From Haliea sp964022665 (GTDB lineage Bacteria > Pseudomonadota > Gammaproteobacteria > Pseudomonadales > Halieaceae), in NCBI GenBank assembly GCA_964022665.1, contig CAXIDF010000009.1, positions 1 to 64,000 of the forward strand: DNA of 64,000 nucleotides, read 5' to 3'. The notes beneath the pieces were generated by a model, which was given only the letters and a program-made list of their open reading frames with translations, made no database searches and was not told where the DNA came from. This document shows, piece after piece, positions 20,263 to 29,548 of the stretch. The first letter of the stretch is position 1, and every line of letters begins with the position of its first letter. A program made the position numbers and the translations under genes.

Positions 20263-21444
20263 ATGCCGTTACCCGCCAAAATCACAACCGAGAAAGCCCG
20301 AGCCGAGAGCGCGCTGCACATAGAAGCCGCGCGCCCGGATGACCTCGAGGCGCTTCTGGAGATCGAAAGCCGCTGTTTTCGCACGGACCGGCTTTCCCGG
20401 CGCAGCTTCAAGCGGTGGCTGCGTCGCACGGATTGCGTGTTTCTCGTGGCCCGCGATGGCGACGGGCTGGCGGGCTATTGCCTGGTGATATTACGTCAGG
20501 GCACGCGCCTCGCGCGGCTATACTCGCTCGCAGTCTCCCCTGATCGCCAGGGACGAGGCGTAGCGCGCCAACTGTTGCAGCAAGCTGAAATCGATGCGCG
20601 CGCCACCGGTGCGCTCTATTTACGCCTGGAAGTCGCCGCCAGCAACACCGCCGCTATCGCGCTCTATGAGCACATGGGCTACGCACAGTTCGGACGCTAT
20701 GACGATTACTACGAAGACCACAGCGATGCCCTGCGCATGGAGAAATGCGTGCGCGCCTACCATCCCGAGAGTGGCCCGCGCACATTACCCTGGCTGGCGC
20801 AGACAACCCCCTTCACCTGTGGGCCGGCAGCCCTGATGATGGCCATGGCAGGCCTGGATGACACCTACCTCCCATCACCCCTGGAGGAGATCGAGATCTG
20901 GCGCGAGGCCACCACCATCTTCATGACCTCCGGTCATGGCGGTTGTCACCCACTGGGGCTGGCGCTGGCTGCTGACGCCCGCGGTTTCCACGCCGAGGTC
21001 TGGGTCAACGCACCCGGCCCACTGTTCATTGAAGGCGTCCGTGACGAGAACAAGAAACGCGTCATAGGCCTGGTTCACGATGGCTTTGTCAGCCAGTGTG
21101 CCGCACGCGGCATAACGGTTCACTACCAGGATCTGGATCAAGAGCGGCTGCTGGCCATGTTCAACGCCGGCGCCAATATCCTTATCCTCATATCCACCTA
21201 CCGCCTGGACAGCAAAAAGGCGCCGCACTGGGTGGCGCTGTCCGGCTACGACGAAGCCTGCTTCTACGTCCACGACCCCGAGCTCGACGACCTGGGCACG
21301 CCCGCTGGCAGCCGGGACGACAACAAGGCCCCACTCGACTGCCAGTACTTACCCATTGCCCGGGAAGAATTCGCCGCCATGAGCCGCTTTGGTGGCAATC
21401 GCCTGCGCGCGGTGGTCGCAATCAGGCCACGCGGAACCGCCTGA
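20263..21444 (+). CDS. GNAT acetyltransferase fused to a C39-like cysteine peptidase
   Basis: Two-domain protein of 393 residues. Residues 18-160 are a RimI-like GNAT domain with the acetyl-CoA loop DRQGRGVA near residue 95 and NTAAIALYEHMGY. Residues 175-390 are a papain-fold, C39-like peptidase with catalytic Cys186 in TPFTCGP, His322 in APHWVAL and Asp338 in VHDP. The combination is known next to DUF1704 and RimK-like ATP-grasp genes, in systems proposed to make or trim amide-linked amino acids. The ATG at 20263 is chosen; a TTG at 20257 sits slightly better behind AGGAA. The substrate is unknown. Confidence 0.87.
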   Translation: MPLPAKITTEKARAESALHIEAARPDDLEALLEIESRCFRTDRLSRRSFKRWLRRTDCVFLVARDGDGLAGYCLVILRQGTRLARLYSLAVSPDRQGRGVARQLLQQAEIDARATGALYLRLEVAASNTAAIALYEHMGYAQFGRYDDYYEDHSDALRMEKCVRAYHPESGPRTLPWLAQTTPFTCGPAALMMAMAGLDDTYLPSPLEEIEIWREATTIFMTSGHGGCHPLGLALAADARGFHAEVWVNAPGPLFIEGVRDENKKRVIGLVHDGFVSQCAARGITVHYQDLDQERLLAMFNAGANILILISTYRLDSKKAPHWVALSGYDEACFYVHDPELDDLGTPAGSRDDNKAPLDCQYLPIAREEFAAMSRFGGNRLRAVVAIRPRGTA

Positions 21445-21445
21445 C

Positions 21446-22729
21446 ATGAGTGCAGATCCACACTACCTCGCGTTGGTGAGAACGCTGTCCGACCGCATCG
21501 TTGAGGCCCAACGGCCAATTCGCATCCTCGATGCCATCAAGTGGAACGGCTCTGTGCGGCGCCAGTTTTTTGCCAGCGGCTGTCGCGAACTACCCCGAGT
21601 GGATGCGGCGTTCTACCAGCAGCATAATCCACTGGACTTCGACCCCGGCGCGAAACGCGCGGAGTTCCAGGAAATCGAACGCGATATCGCGCGCAAACTG
21701 GGCCAGCTCAACCCACTGGCGCAAATCATGCGCCGGATGTGTCGCGAGTATCGCAGTGTGGTGCAGATGCTGGAGTTCCGGGGACAGGCCGAATTCGGCC
21801 AGATATCCGAGGACCTCTACGGCTCCTCTTCCGATGTCTTCCACGCCGGTGACCCTACGCTGGCCGACCTCGGCACCGCCATGGAAGCCACCCTGATCAA
21901 CCTGCTGCAAAACACCTCCATGCAGGAGGCGCCCAAGACAATTCCAGCGGCAGAGGCCGTGGCAATGCTCAACGAGCGTCTGCTGCAGGCATTTCCAGAT
22001 GCGGGAATCCGTGTGCTGCTTAACGACCAGATGACGGCGGATGCCGCGGCGGGTTCGGATTACCTGAAAATCCGCAGCGACGCCGTATTCAACGCGCTGG
22101 ATATCGATGTCCTGGAAGTGCATGAAGGCTGGGTACATCTGGGCACTACGCTGAACGGCACGGCGCAGCCCGCCTGCACCTTCCTCAGCAAAGGCACCCC
22201 CTCAGCCACCACGACGCAGGAGGGGCTCGCGGTCCTGACCGAAATACTCACCCTGCGCTCCAGCCCATCGCGGCTGTACAGGCTGATAAACCGCGTTCGC
22301 GCGGTCACACTGGCTGAGAATGGCGCAAATTTCCTGGAGGTATTCAACTACCTGCAGGACCACAACATGAGCGCCGACGACAGCTACAGCATCGCCGTGC
22401 GGGTGTTTCGCGGCAGTACGCCGGAGGGCCGGCCGTACACCAAGGATCTCGCCTACATGCGCGGTTTCGTGCAGACCTACAATTTTCTCCGCCTGGCCAT
22501 GAGCACCGGCAAGCTGGACACACTGCCGGTACTCTTTTGCGGCAAGATTCTGCTGGAGGACATCAAGGACTGGCGCCTGCTTATTGACGAAGGTGTGGTC
22601 AGCCCACCGCGCTTCCTGCCGCCCCACTTCGCCGATTTGACCGGGCTTGCTACCTGGATGAGCTTTTCGCGCTTTATCGCCTCACTGAACTTCGACCAGC
22701 TGCAGGCGGATTACGGCACGCTGCTGTAA
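21446..22729 (+). CDS. QEGLA-motif (DUF1704) putative metallocarboxypeptidase
   Basis: NCBI-style name: flavohemoglobin expression-modulating QEGLA motif protein. The 427-residue protein has HEGWVH at 226-231, an HExxxH zinc signature, and QEGLA at 258-262, whose Glu259 can complete the metal site. The same pair defines the eukaryotic MATCAP/TMCP tubulin detyrosinases, so a C-terminal amino-acid carboxypeptidase is a fair hypothesis. The ATG follows the preceding stop by one base, so the two are co-translated. The RimK-like ATP-grasp partner usual in such clusters is absent here. The older annotation about flavohemoglobin is weakly grounded. Confidence 0.88.
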   Translation: MSADPHYLALVRTLSDRIVEAQRPIRILDAIKWNGSVRRQFFASGCRELPRVDAAFYQQHNPLDFDPGAKRAEFQEIERDIARKLGQLNPLAQIMRRMCREYRSVVQMLEFRGQAEFGQISEDLYGSSSDVFHAGDPTLADLGTAMEATLINLLQNTSMQEAPKTIPAAEAVAMLNERLLQAFPDAGIRVLLNDQMTADAAAGSDYLKIRSDAVFNALDIDVLEVHEGWVHLGTTLNGTAQPACTFLSKGTPSATTTQEGLAVLTEILTLRSSPSRLYRLINRVRAVTLAENGANFLEVFNYLQDHNMSADDSYSIAVRVFRGSTPEGRPYTKDLAYMRGFVQTYNFLRLAMSTGKLDTLPVLFCGKILLEDIKDWRLLIDEGVVSPPRFLPPHFADLTGLATWMSFSRFIASLNFDQLQADYGTLL

Positions 22730-22801
22730 CCGGGGTCGCAAAGCGCCGCGCCGCATCCTGGTAGCGTCACCTTTGCTCGTTTGCGCTCGGCCCTGCGACC
22801 A

Positions 22802-24820
22802 CTACTGCACCTGCGGCCCGCGGCGCAACAGCTGCCGCAGGTGTGCAAGTTGCTGACGATGTGCCGCGGGCTCCCCGGAGTCCCGGCTGTACTCGAGCTG
22901 GTCAAACACCGCGGTAACCTGATCTGCCCACTGCTGCAGCGCGGGCGCTTCCAGGGCAATGCGCCGCCCGAAACTGCCGGGTGCTTCCCCGGGCCGGCGT
23001 GTCACGCCGCGTTTGTGCATCTGCTCACAGAAGTCGAGGTAAAGCGCCTGCTCGGGTGGCAGGGCCGGAGGTCGGCGGCGGCGCAGCAACAGCCAGGCCA
23101 CGGGCAGCAGAACGAGGGCACCGCTGGCCAGCACAACACCGGCAAACACGGGCGTGCGGATGCTGCCGAACAGGTTCTGCAGCAAACGGTACTGCTCCTC
23201 GCCGTCAAAACCTACCACCCAACTCTGCCATTGGTAGGTGAGCGCATCGTAGCGCAGGCGCAGCATATTCACCCAGTTCACGCCGCGATAGCGCAGGGGC
23301 GACAGCGGGGAGTTGGCGAGAAAGCTGCCCTCGCCGGCAACCGCCTCTTCCAGGCCCAGTTCGATGCGGTCAGGAGAGACTGCCGCCGTGGGATCGATGC
23401 GCACCCAGCCCTGGTCATCCAGCCAGACTTCCGCCCAGGCATGCGCGTCGAACTGGTGCACGATCACCGTGCGGTTCACCGGGTTGACCTCACCGCCCTG
23501 ATACCCGGCCACCACCCGCGCGGGCACGCCAGCGGCGCGCATCATGACCACGAAGGCATAGGCGTAGTGTTCACAGAAACCGCGCCGGGTCTGCAGCAGG
23601 AATTGATCCATGGGATCCTGCGCGTCAAGCAGCGGTGGCTGCAGGGTGTAGATGAAAGGCTCTTCACGGAAATAGCGCAGCACTGCGTCGACAAACCCCG
23701 CATCGTCTTGCGCGTTGCGACGCAGACGCTGTGCCAGCTCGCGGGTAGCGGGGTTGTGCTGCGCCGGCAGGGTCAACTCCGTCTGCCGGCGCCAGGCGGA
23801 CAGCTCCAGCTCAAGTGGCGTGGCCGGCCAGCTGCGCACCTTGTACTGCATCTGCTCCTCGATTTCGACCGGGGAGTACAGGCGGAAATCGGAGGTACGC
23901 AGAATGCCGCGCTGTTCCGGTTCGGCATAGCGCAGGCTGTACAGCCAGTTCTGCTGCGTGGGCAGCATGAGCACACTATAAGACAGAGGATTGCCCTCGG
24001 GGGTCACCGCGGGTTGACGCAGTTCCCCGGCCGGCAACTCGTTGTAACGCAGGCTACGCCAGGCGCCCTCGTCGAGAACACTGAATACCAGGCCCCGCCA
24101 GTACAGCCCGGATTTGGGTGGAATATCGCCCTCGAACTGTACCCGGAACGCCACCTCACCCGACTGGCTGAGGGTGGAAATATCGCCGGGTTTCATGAAG
24201 TCGCTGACGCCGGTTTTCGCCGCGTGACTCTTCACCGGCACTGTCCACAGCGGCCCGATGCGCGGAAACAGGAAAAACAGCACAAGCATCAACGGAAACG
24301 CCTGCGCCAGCATCAGGGCCGGCAGACGCACGCTGCCCAGACGGAAGCGATCTTCCCGCGGCCGGTGCAGGGCCACCAGCCCCGTGGTCACAAGCACCAG
24401 CGTGAACAGGGCGTACAGGACCAACAACAAGTCCTGACTGAACAGAAAGCCGATGACACAAATGAAGTACCCCAGAAACAGCAGCACATAAGCGTCCTTG
24501 GGCTTCACCAGTTCAAGCAATTTGAAGGCAAATGCAATGAGCAACAGCGCAACCGTGGGCTCCAGACCCAGCAAATTGCCGTAACTCAGGTAAATGGCCA
24601 CAAACCCGGCAACCGCCAACAATGCCCGCAATGCCCGCCCGGGGAATGACGCGCGCCCCTGGAAAACCAGTATTCGCCACACCGCCATGGCCAAGTAAAC
24701 CAGCACCAACCACAGCGGCAACCGCGTCAGGTGCGGTGCCAGCAGCGCAAACTGGCTGATGATAATCCACACCAGTGCATTGCGCGGTAGCAGGGTGCCG
24801 GCGGCCAACGTTTGGCTCAT
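22802..24820 (-). CDS. tgpA: TgpA-type membrane transglutaminase/protease
   Basis: Inner-membrane protein of 672 residues. Several transmembrane helices fill residues 12-195. A periplasmic region follows with a transglutaminase-like core (catalytic Cys416 in RRGFCEHYA, His460 in DAHAW, Asp477 in RIDPTAA). A further helix lies at about 558-580, with a cytoplasmic DUF4129-like tail. In Pseudomonas aeruginosa TgpA is essential, and its substrate remains unclear. It is the last gene of a MoxR-DUF58-TgpA operon and overlaps the DUF58 gene by 4 bp. It converges on the QEGLA gene. Confidence 0.92.
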   Translation of the reverse strand: MSQTLAAGTLLPRNALVWIIISQFALLAPHLTRLPLWLVLVYLAMAVWRILVFQGRASFPGRALRALLAVAGFVAIYLSYGNLLGLEPTVALLLIAFAFKLLELVKPKDAYVLLFLGYFICVIGFLFSQDLLLVLYALFTLVLVTTGLVALHRPREDRFRLGSVRLPALMLAQAFPLMLVLFFLFPRIGPLWTVPVKSHAAKTGVSDFMKPGDISTLSQSGEVAFRVQFEGDIPPKSGLYWRGLVFSVLDEGAWRSLRYNELPAGELRQPAVTPEGNPLSYSVLMLPTQQNWLYSLRYAEPEQRGILRTSDFRLYSPVEIEEQMQYKVRSWPATPLELELSAWRRQTELTLPAQHNPATRELAQRLRRNAQDDAGFVDAVLRYFREEPFIYTLQPPLLDAQDPMDQFLLQTRRGFCEHYAYAFVVMMRAAGVPARVVAGYQGGEVNPVNRTVIVHQFDAHAWAEVWLDDQGWVRIDPTAAVSPDRIELGLEEAVAGEGSFLANSPLSPLRYRGVNWVNMLRLRYDALTYQWQSWVVGFDGEEQYRLLQNLFGSIRTPVFAGVVLASGALVLLPVAWLLLRRRRPPALPPEQALYLDFCEQMHKRGVTRRPGEAPGSFGRRIALEAPALQQWADQVTAVFDQLEYSRDSGEPAAHRQQLAHLRQLLRRGPQVQ

Positions 24821-25809
24821 TCCCCCCCTCCTCCCACAAGCTGGAACACGGCGAGGGCGGCGAGCACCCTGGACTGGTGGGCCTCACCCGAGGCGGGGGC
24901 TATTTCGAGGCCTGGAAGGCGCAGCCCATAATCCTCACCCCGACGTTCCAGTGCCAGCACCCAGTAGCAGAGGTAGGACAGGCGCTGTTCGCCGGAAGCA
25001 TCGGCAAACGCCTCCCAATCCAGCCAGGCACTGTGACTGGCATAGGAACCGTACACCTTGCTTTGTGGCGGGTGTCCTCGCGCCACACCTTTCCAGTGCA
25101 CCTGCCGCAGCGCATCGCCCTGCCGATAACTGCGGAAACCATGGAAGTCATCGCTGCCTGCGGTTTCCACGGCGGTGCCCTCTGGACGTTCGCTGGCAAT
25201 CCCTGGCGGTGCCGAGGTGATATGGGGCCGGGGGTAAACCAACGCCTGCAGATCCAGGTCCAGCCAGGTCCAGCAGCGCAGCAAACCCAGAGGATAGCGG
25301 CTTTCCAGCAACAGGCGCCCCGGATTGAACCAGCCTCTGGGACCGACGGGGACATACAGCGTCACTTCACAGCTGTCCCGATCCACCAGGCTGACGACGC
25401 TGTCACTACCCTGTGGCCAGCTGAGGCGCAGGGCGTAGTGGGTTGCTTTGCCAGCGCGTTGCACCCGCACACGGAATTGACTGCGTTGACCGGGGAATAC
25501 AGGCGAGGCCGAGAGCGCCTGTAGCGTCAACCCGGCCAGGTTGGCGTAGGTGTGCAATGTGGAGATAACGAACAGCGTGGCGAGCAGGAAGGCGACGGCA
25601 TAGGCCATGTTGTTCTGATAGTTGATGGCTGTGAGTAGAATGAGCAGCAACAGCACCGCAAAAAACAGACCGGGCAGGGAGGGGAAAATGAAGATGCGGC
25701 GCTGGTCCAGCGTTACTGAGCGCGCAGGTGGAATACGCCGCGCCAGCCAGCGCCCGAAATGCCTGCGCAGCCCAGTGCCCTCCCCGTTTGCCTGTCTGTC
25801 GTCTGCCAC
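24817..25809 (-). CDS. DUF58 domain membrane protein
   Basis: A 330-residue protein with two adjacent transmembrane helices at about residues 45-90 (FFAVLLLLILLTAINYQNN and following). A beta-rich region comes next, then the DUF58 signature GFRSYRQGDALRQVHWKGVARG near residue 220. DUF58 proteins resemble von Willebrand factor A adaptors and accompany MoxR ATPases. Together they are thought to act as a chaperone system for a membrane or periplasmic client, here probably TgpA. The role is inferred from gene order. Confidence 0.9.
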   Translation of the reverse strand: MADDRQANGEGTGLRRHFGRWLARRIPPARSVTLDQRRIFIFPSLPGLFFAVLLLLILLTAINYQNNMAYAVAFLLATLFVISTLHTYANLAGLTLQALSASPVFPGQRSQFRVRVQRAGKATHYALRLSWPQGSDSVVSLVDRDSCEVTLYVPVGPRGWFNPGRLLLESRYPLGLLRCWTWLDLDLQALVYPRPHITSAPPGIASERPEGTAVETAGSDDFHGFRSYRQGDALRQVHWKGVARGHPPQSKVYGSYASHSAWLDWEAFADASGEQRLSYLCYWVLALERRGEDYGLRLPGLEIAPASGEAHQSRVLAALAVFQLVGGGGE

Positions 25810-25815
25810 CCGGAA

Positions 25816-26745
25816 TCAGGACCGGATCACATCCACACTGCGCTGCATCAGATCAACCAGCGCCTGTCCATCACCGGCGTAATCACCGCTGGGCACCAGG
25901 CGGTGCGCGGCCACAGCAGCCAGCACCGCCTGCAAGTCCTCAGGCACGATATGCTGGCGGCGGTTCATGAACGCCCAGGTGCGGGCGCAGTCGAGCAGTG
26001 CCAGTGCTCCGCGTGGCGATAGCCCCACTGCAAACTCGGCGCGTTCGCGGGTAAACGCCACCAGCCGCTGCAGGTAGTCCAGTACGCTGTCAGCTACATG
26101 CACCTGGCTCGTAGCGGCGCGGCAGGACTCCAGCTCCTCTGGCGTCAGGCAGCGTGTCAGTGCGGCCTCGGGGTCTTCACCGGCTGTGGTGTTGAGCAGC
26201 ATCTGCCGCTCCGCCTGCGGGTCGGGATACCCGAGATGCAAACGCATCAGAAAGCGGTCCAGCTGGCTTTCCGGCAGCGGATAGGTGCCCGACTGGTGGA
26301 TCGGGTTCTGGGTGGCGATAACAAAAAACGGCCGGGGCAGACGGCGGGTCTCCCCCTCGATGGTCACCTGCCCTTCAGCCATGGCTTCCAGCAGCGCGCT
26401 CTGTGTGCGCGGCGTCGTGCGGTTGATTTCGTCTGCCAGCAGGACCTGAGTGAACACAGGGCCAGGGTGAAAGGTAAAGCTGCCATCGTTGCGGTTGTAC
26501 ACAGAGACACCGAGGATATCCGCGGGCAGCAGGTCGCTGGTGAATTGTACACGCTTGTAGGAGAGGCCAAGCACAGCCGCGAGCGCATGTGACAGGGTGG
26601 TCTTGCCCATCCCGGGCAAGTCCTCTATCAGCAGGTGACCGCGCGACAGCAGGCAACACAGCGCCAGTCTGATTTGCGCTTCTTTGCCCAATAGCGCCGT
26701 GCCCACCTCTGCCACGGCACTGTCAATCGCGCCCACTATATCCAT
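25816..26745 (-). CDS. MoxR-family AAA+ ATPase
   Basis: Cytoplasmic AAA+ ATPase with Walker A GMGKTT, Walker B LLADEINR, sensor 1 VIATQNPIHQSGTYPLPE and an arginine-finger region at QLDRFLM. The ATG at 26745 is chosen because AGGAG lies 6 nt before it; an upstream in-frame TTG is less likely. It gives 309 residues, normal for MoxR. It leads the operon with DUF58 and TgpA. The family drives maturation or metal insertion of partner complexes; the client here is unproven. Confidence 0.93.
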   Translation of the reverse strand: MDIVGAIDSAVAEVGTALLGKEAQIRLALCCLLSRGHLLIEDLPGMGKTTLSHALAAVLGLSYKRVQFTSDLLPADILGVSVYNRNDGSFTFHPGPVFTQVLLADEINRTTPRTQSALLEAMAEGQVTIEGETRRLPRPFFVIATQNPIHQSGTYPLPESQLDRFLMRLHLGYPDPQAERQMLLNTTAGEDPEAALTRCLTPEELESCRAATSQVHVADSVLDYLQRLVAFTRERAEFAVGLSPRGALALLDCARTWAFMNRRQHIVPEDLQAVLAAVAAHRLVPSGDYAGDGQALVDLMQRSVDVIRS

Positions 26746-26803
26746 GCTGTTGCTCCTGGCCGTCTCCAATGCCCTGGCAAGGTGTTACGCGGGATAATCG
26801 GCT

Positions 26804-28000
26804 TCAGCCCGCCGCGCTCAAGCCGCGCTGTAGATCCCTGCGCAGGTCTGCCACATCCTCGAGCCCCACGGCCACCCGGATCAGCCCGTCGCTTATGCCC
26901 GCGTCAGCACGCTGTTGTACGCTGAGGCGTCCGTGCGTTGTTGTTGCCGGGTGTACAATGGTGGATTTGGCATCCCCGAGGTTCGCGGTCAGGGAAAGGA
27001 TCTGCGTGGCATCAATACAACGCCACGCGGCCGCCTGACCGCCGCGCACTTCAAAGGACAACACGCCACCAAACGCCGTCTGCTGGCTGGCAGCGAGCGC
27101 GTGTCCCGGGTGTTTAGGCAAGCCCGCATAATACACCCGCTGGACTTGCGGCTGCTGTTGCAACCACAGGGCCAGTTCCAGCGCCGCGCGCGAATGTGCC
27201 TCCATGCGCAGGCGCAACGTTTCCAGCCCTTTCAGGAAAACCCAGGCGTTGAACGCGCTCATGGTCGGCCCGCAGGTGCGCAGGAATACCACCACCTCGT
27301 CCATCAGGGCCTGGGAGCCCACCACGGCCCCGCCCACGCAGCGACCCTGCCCATCGAGATACTTGGTCGCCGAATGAATGACAATATCCGCTCCCAGCGC
27401 GAGGGGGCGCTGCAGCGCCGGTGTACAGAAGCAGTTATCCACAACCAGCAGCGCGTCCTGCGCATGAGCGAGGTCCGCCAGGGCACGGATGTCGGCGACC
27501 TCGCACAGCGGGTTGGAGGGCGTCTCGAGATACAAGAGGCGCGTTTCCGGGCGCAGCGCGGCACGCCATTCATCGGTCGCGAGCAAGGGCACGAAATCCA
27601 CACTCACCCCGAAACGGGTCATGTAGCGCGCAAAGAGGTTGGTTGTGGTGCCGAAGACATCCCGCGAGCAGATAACATGGTCGCCCGCCTTCAGCAGCGC
27701 CATACAGGTACTGAGAATCGCCGCCATGCCAGAGGCAGTGCCCACAGCGGCCTCACCGCCTTCCAGAGCCGCCAGGCGCTCTTCAAAGCTGCGCACCGTG
27801 GGGTTGGTGTACCGGGAATAGACGTTGCCCGGTGCTTCACCGGCAAAGCGCGCCGCCGCGTCCGCCGCAGAATTGAAAACGTAGCTGGAGGTGGCGAAAA
27901 TGGGCTCGGAGTGCTCCCCTTCAGCCGTGCGGTGAATGCCGGCGCGGATTGCCAGTGTGTCCAGTCCGGCGCCTGCCAGCGGGTCGTTGGAATCGTTCAT
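26804..28000 (-). CDS. metZ: O-succinylhomoserine sulfhydrylase
   Basis: PLP enzyme of the Cys/Met metabolism family that makes homocysteine directly from O-succinylhomoserine and sulfide. The PLP Lys is in HSATKYLDGQGR; VGTASGMAAI, SRYTNPTVRSFE and YLETPSNP are family motifs. The 398 residues fit MetZ. It follows purF by 6 bp, the Pseudomonas order. MetZ would use sulfide from the sulfite reductase at 11.8 kb and feed homocysteine to MetH. Cystathionine gamma-synthase is the alternative, but the purF context favours MetZ. Confidence 0.9.
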   Translation of the reverse strand: MNDSNDPLAGAGLDTLAIRAGIHRTAEGEHSEPIFATSSYVFNSAADAAARFAGEAPGNVYSRYTNPTVRSFEERLAALEGGEAAVGTASGMAAILSTCMALLKAGDHVICSRDVFGTTTNLFARYMTRFGVSVDFVPLLATDEWRAALRPETRLLYLETPSNPLCEVADIRALADLAHAQDALLVVDNCFCTPALQRPLALGADIVIHSATKYLDGQGRCVGGAVVGSQALMDEVVVFLRTCGPTMSAFNAWVFLKGLETLRLRMEAHSRAALELALWLQQQPQVQRVYYAGLPKHPGHALAASQQTAFGGVLSFEVRGGQAAAWRCIDATQILSLTANLGDAKSTIVHPATTTHGRLSVQQRADAGISDGLIRVAVGLEDVADLRRDLQRGLSAAG

Positions 28001-28006
28001 GCTGCC

Positions 28007-29530
28007 TCAGCTGACGTCATTGTGAATGCCCACCACGGTGCCCTCGGCGAGCACCCGGGCACGGCTGCGGCTCTGGGCATCGTCATTGCGCAGTGCCTCG
28101 ATACGTTCAAGATAGGCCTGATCCACATCCCCGGTGGGATAATCGCCATTGAACACCGAACAATCAAAGCCCAGTGTGCCCTTGTTGCCTTCACGGGAGC
28201 AGTTCACCAGATCCTCGAGATCCTGATACACCAGCCAGTCGGCGCCAATGAGCGTGCACACTTCGTCGACGGTGCGCCCGTGTGCAATCAGCTCTGTGGC
28301 CGACGGCATATCTATGCCGTAGACATTCGGATAGCGTACCGGCGGTGCCGCAGAGGCGAAGTAGACCTTGGCGGCCCCCGCGTCGCGGGCCATCTGGATG
28401 ATCTGGCGGCAGGTGGTGCCGCGCACAATGGAGTCGTCCACCAGCATAACGTTCTTGCCTTCGAATTCCAGGGGCACCGGGTTGAGCTTCTGGCGCACCG
28501 ACTTCTTGCGTTGGCTTTGCCCCGGCATGATGAACGTGCGCCCGATATAGCGGTTCTTCATGAAGCCTTCACGAAACTTGATCCCCAGCTCAGAGGCCAG
28601 CGACTGACCGGCAATGCGGCTGGTGTCGGGAATCGGGATCACCACGTCAATATCGTGCTCGGGCCGCTCGCGCAGCACCTTCCGGGCCAGCGCCTCGCCC
28701 TGGCGCATGCGGGTCTTGTACACCGAAATGCCATCCATGAGCGAATCCGGACGAGCAAAATACACATGCTCGAATATGCAGGGACGCAGCTCCGGGTTCT
28801 GCGCACACTGGCGCCGGTGCATGGCACCGCGGCTGTCGATGAAAACCGCCTCTCCCGGCGCCACATCCCCCAGCATGCTGAAACCCAGCACATCCAGGGC
28901 GACACTTTCAGAGGCCAGCATATATTCGTCCCCCGCGTCCGTTTTACGCACGCCGATCACCAGCGGACGAATACCCAGTGGGTCGCGAAACCCGACCACG
29001 CCGTAGTCGACAATCAAGGCCACCGCCGCGTAACCACCGCGGCAACGGCGATGCACGGCCATGACAGCCTGAAATACATCGTCAGCGGTCGGGCTGAGCT
29101 TGCCCAGAGTCTGCAATTCGTGCGCGAACACGTTCAACAGGACTTCCGAGTCGGAATCCGTGTTCAGGTGGCGCAGATCGTCCTGGAAGAGCTCGCGTGT
29201 GAGCTGTTCCGAATTGGTCAGATTGCCATTGTGCGCCAGCGCGATGCCGTAGGGCGAGTTGACATAGAACGGCTGTGCCAGCGCCGTGCCCGAGCTGCCC
29301 GCCGTGGGGTAGCGCACATGGCCGATTCCCATGGGGCCCTTGAGTCGCTGCATGTGATCCTGCCGGAACACATCGCGCACAAGGCCTTCGCTCTTGCGTT
29401 GTGTAAAGCGTCCGCCGTAACAGGTCATTATGCCGGCGGCATCCTGTCCCCGGTGCTGTAACACCGTCAGAGCATCATAGATATCGGGTGCAACATTACC
29501 CTTGCCAACCAGTCCTACCAGCCCACACAT
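28007..29530 (-). CDS. purF: Amidophosphoribosyltransferase
   Basis: First committed enzyme of purine synthesis: transfers glutamine-derived ammonia to PRPP, forming phosphoribosylamine. The N-terminal Ntn glutaminase exposes Cys2 (MCGLVGL), and RYPTAGSSG and LAHNGNLTN follow. The C-terminal phosphoribosyltransferase domain carries VMLVDDSIVRGTT for PRPP. The 507 residues match the E. coli enzyme (505). It sits between cvpA and metZ as in Pseudomonas. No PurR-like operator was seen. Confidence 0.98.
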   Translation of the reverse strand: MCGLVGLVGKGNVAPDIYDALTVLQHRGQDAAGIMTCYGGRFTQRKSEGLVRDVFRQDHMQRLKGPMGIGHVRYPTAGSSGTALAQPFYVNSPYGIALAHNGNLTNSEQLTRELFQDDLRHLNTDSDSEVLLNVFAHELQTLGKLSPTADDVFQAVMAVHRRCRGGYAAVALIVDYGVVGFRDPLGIRPLVIGVRKTDAGDEYMLASESVALDVLGFSMLGDVAPGEAVFIDSRGAMHRRQCAQNPELRPCIFEHVYFARPDSLMDGISVYKTRMRQGEALARKVLRERPEHDIDVVIPIPDTSRIAGQSLASELGIKFREGFMKNRYIGRTFIMPGQSQRKKSVRQKLNPVPLEFEGKNVMLVDDSIVRGTTCRQIIQMARDAGAAKVYFASAAPPVRYPNVYGIDMPSATELIAHGRTVDEVCTLIGADWLVYQDLEDLVNCSREGNKGTLGFDCSVFNGDYPTGDVDQAYLERIEALRNDDAQSRSRARVLAEGTVVGIHNDVS

Positions 29531-29548
29531 ACTGCGTATTCCTCTTTG

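Noticed and set aside
22781..24649. 622-codon plus-strand frame opposite tgpA
   Set aside because: Gln/His/Arg-rich composition without domains; the minus-strand gene has a complete transglutaminase core and operon context.
26915..29461. 848-codon open frame on the plus strand opposite metZ and purF
   Set aside because: It is antisense to two certain genes, matches no family I know, and is the kind of long chance frame produced by GC-rich codon bias.
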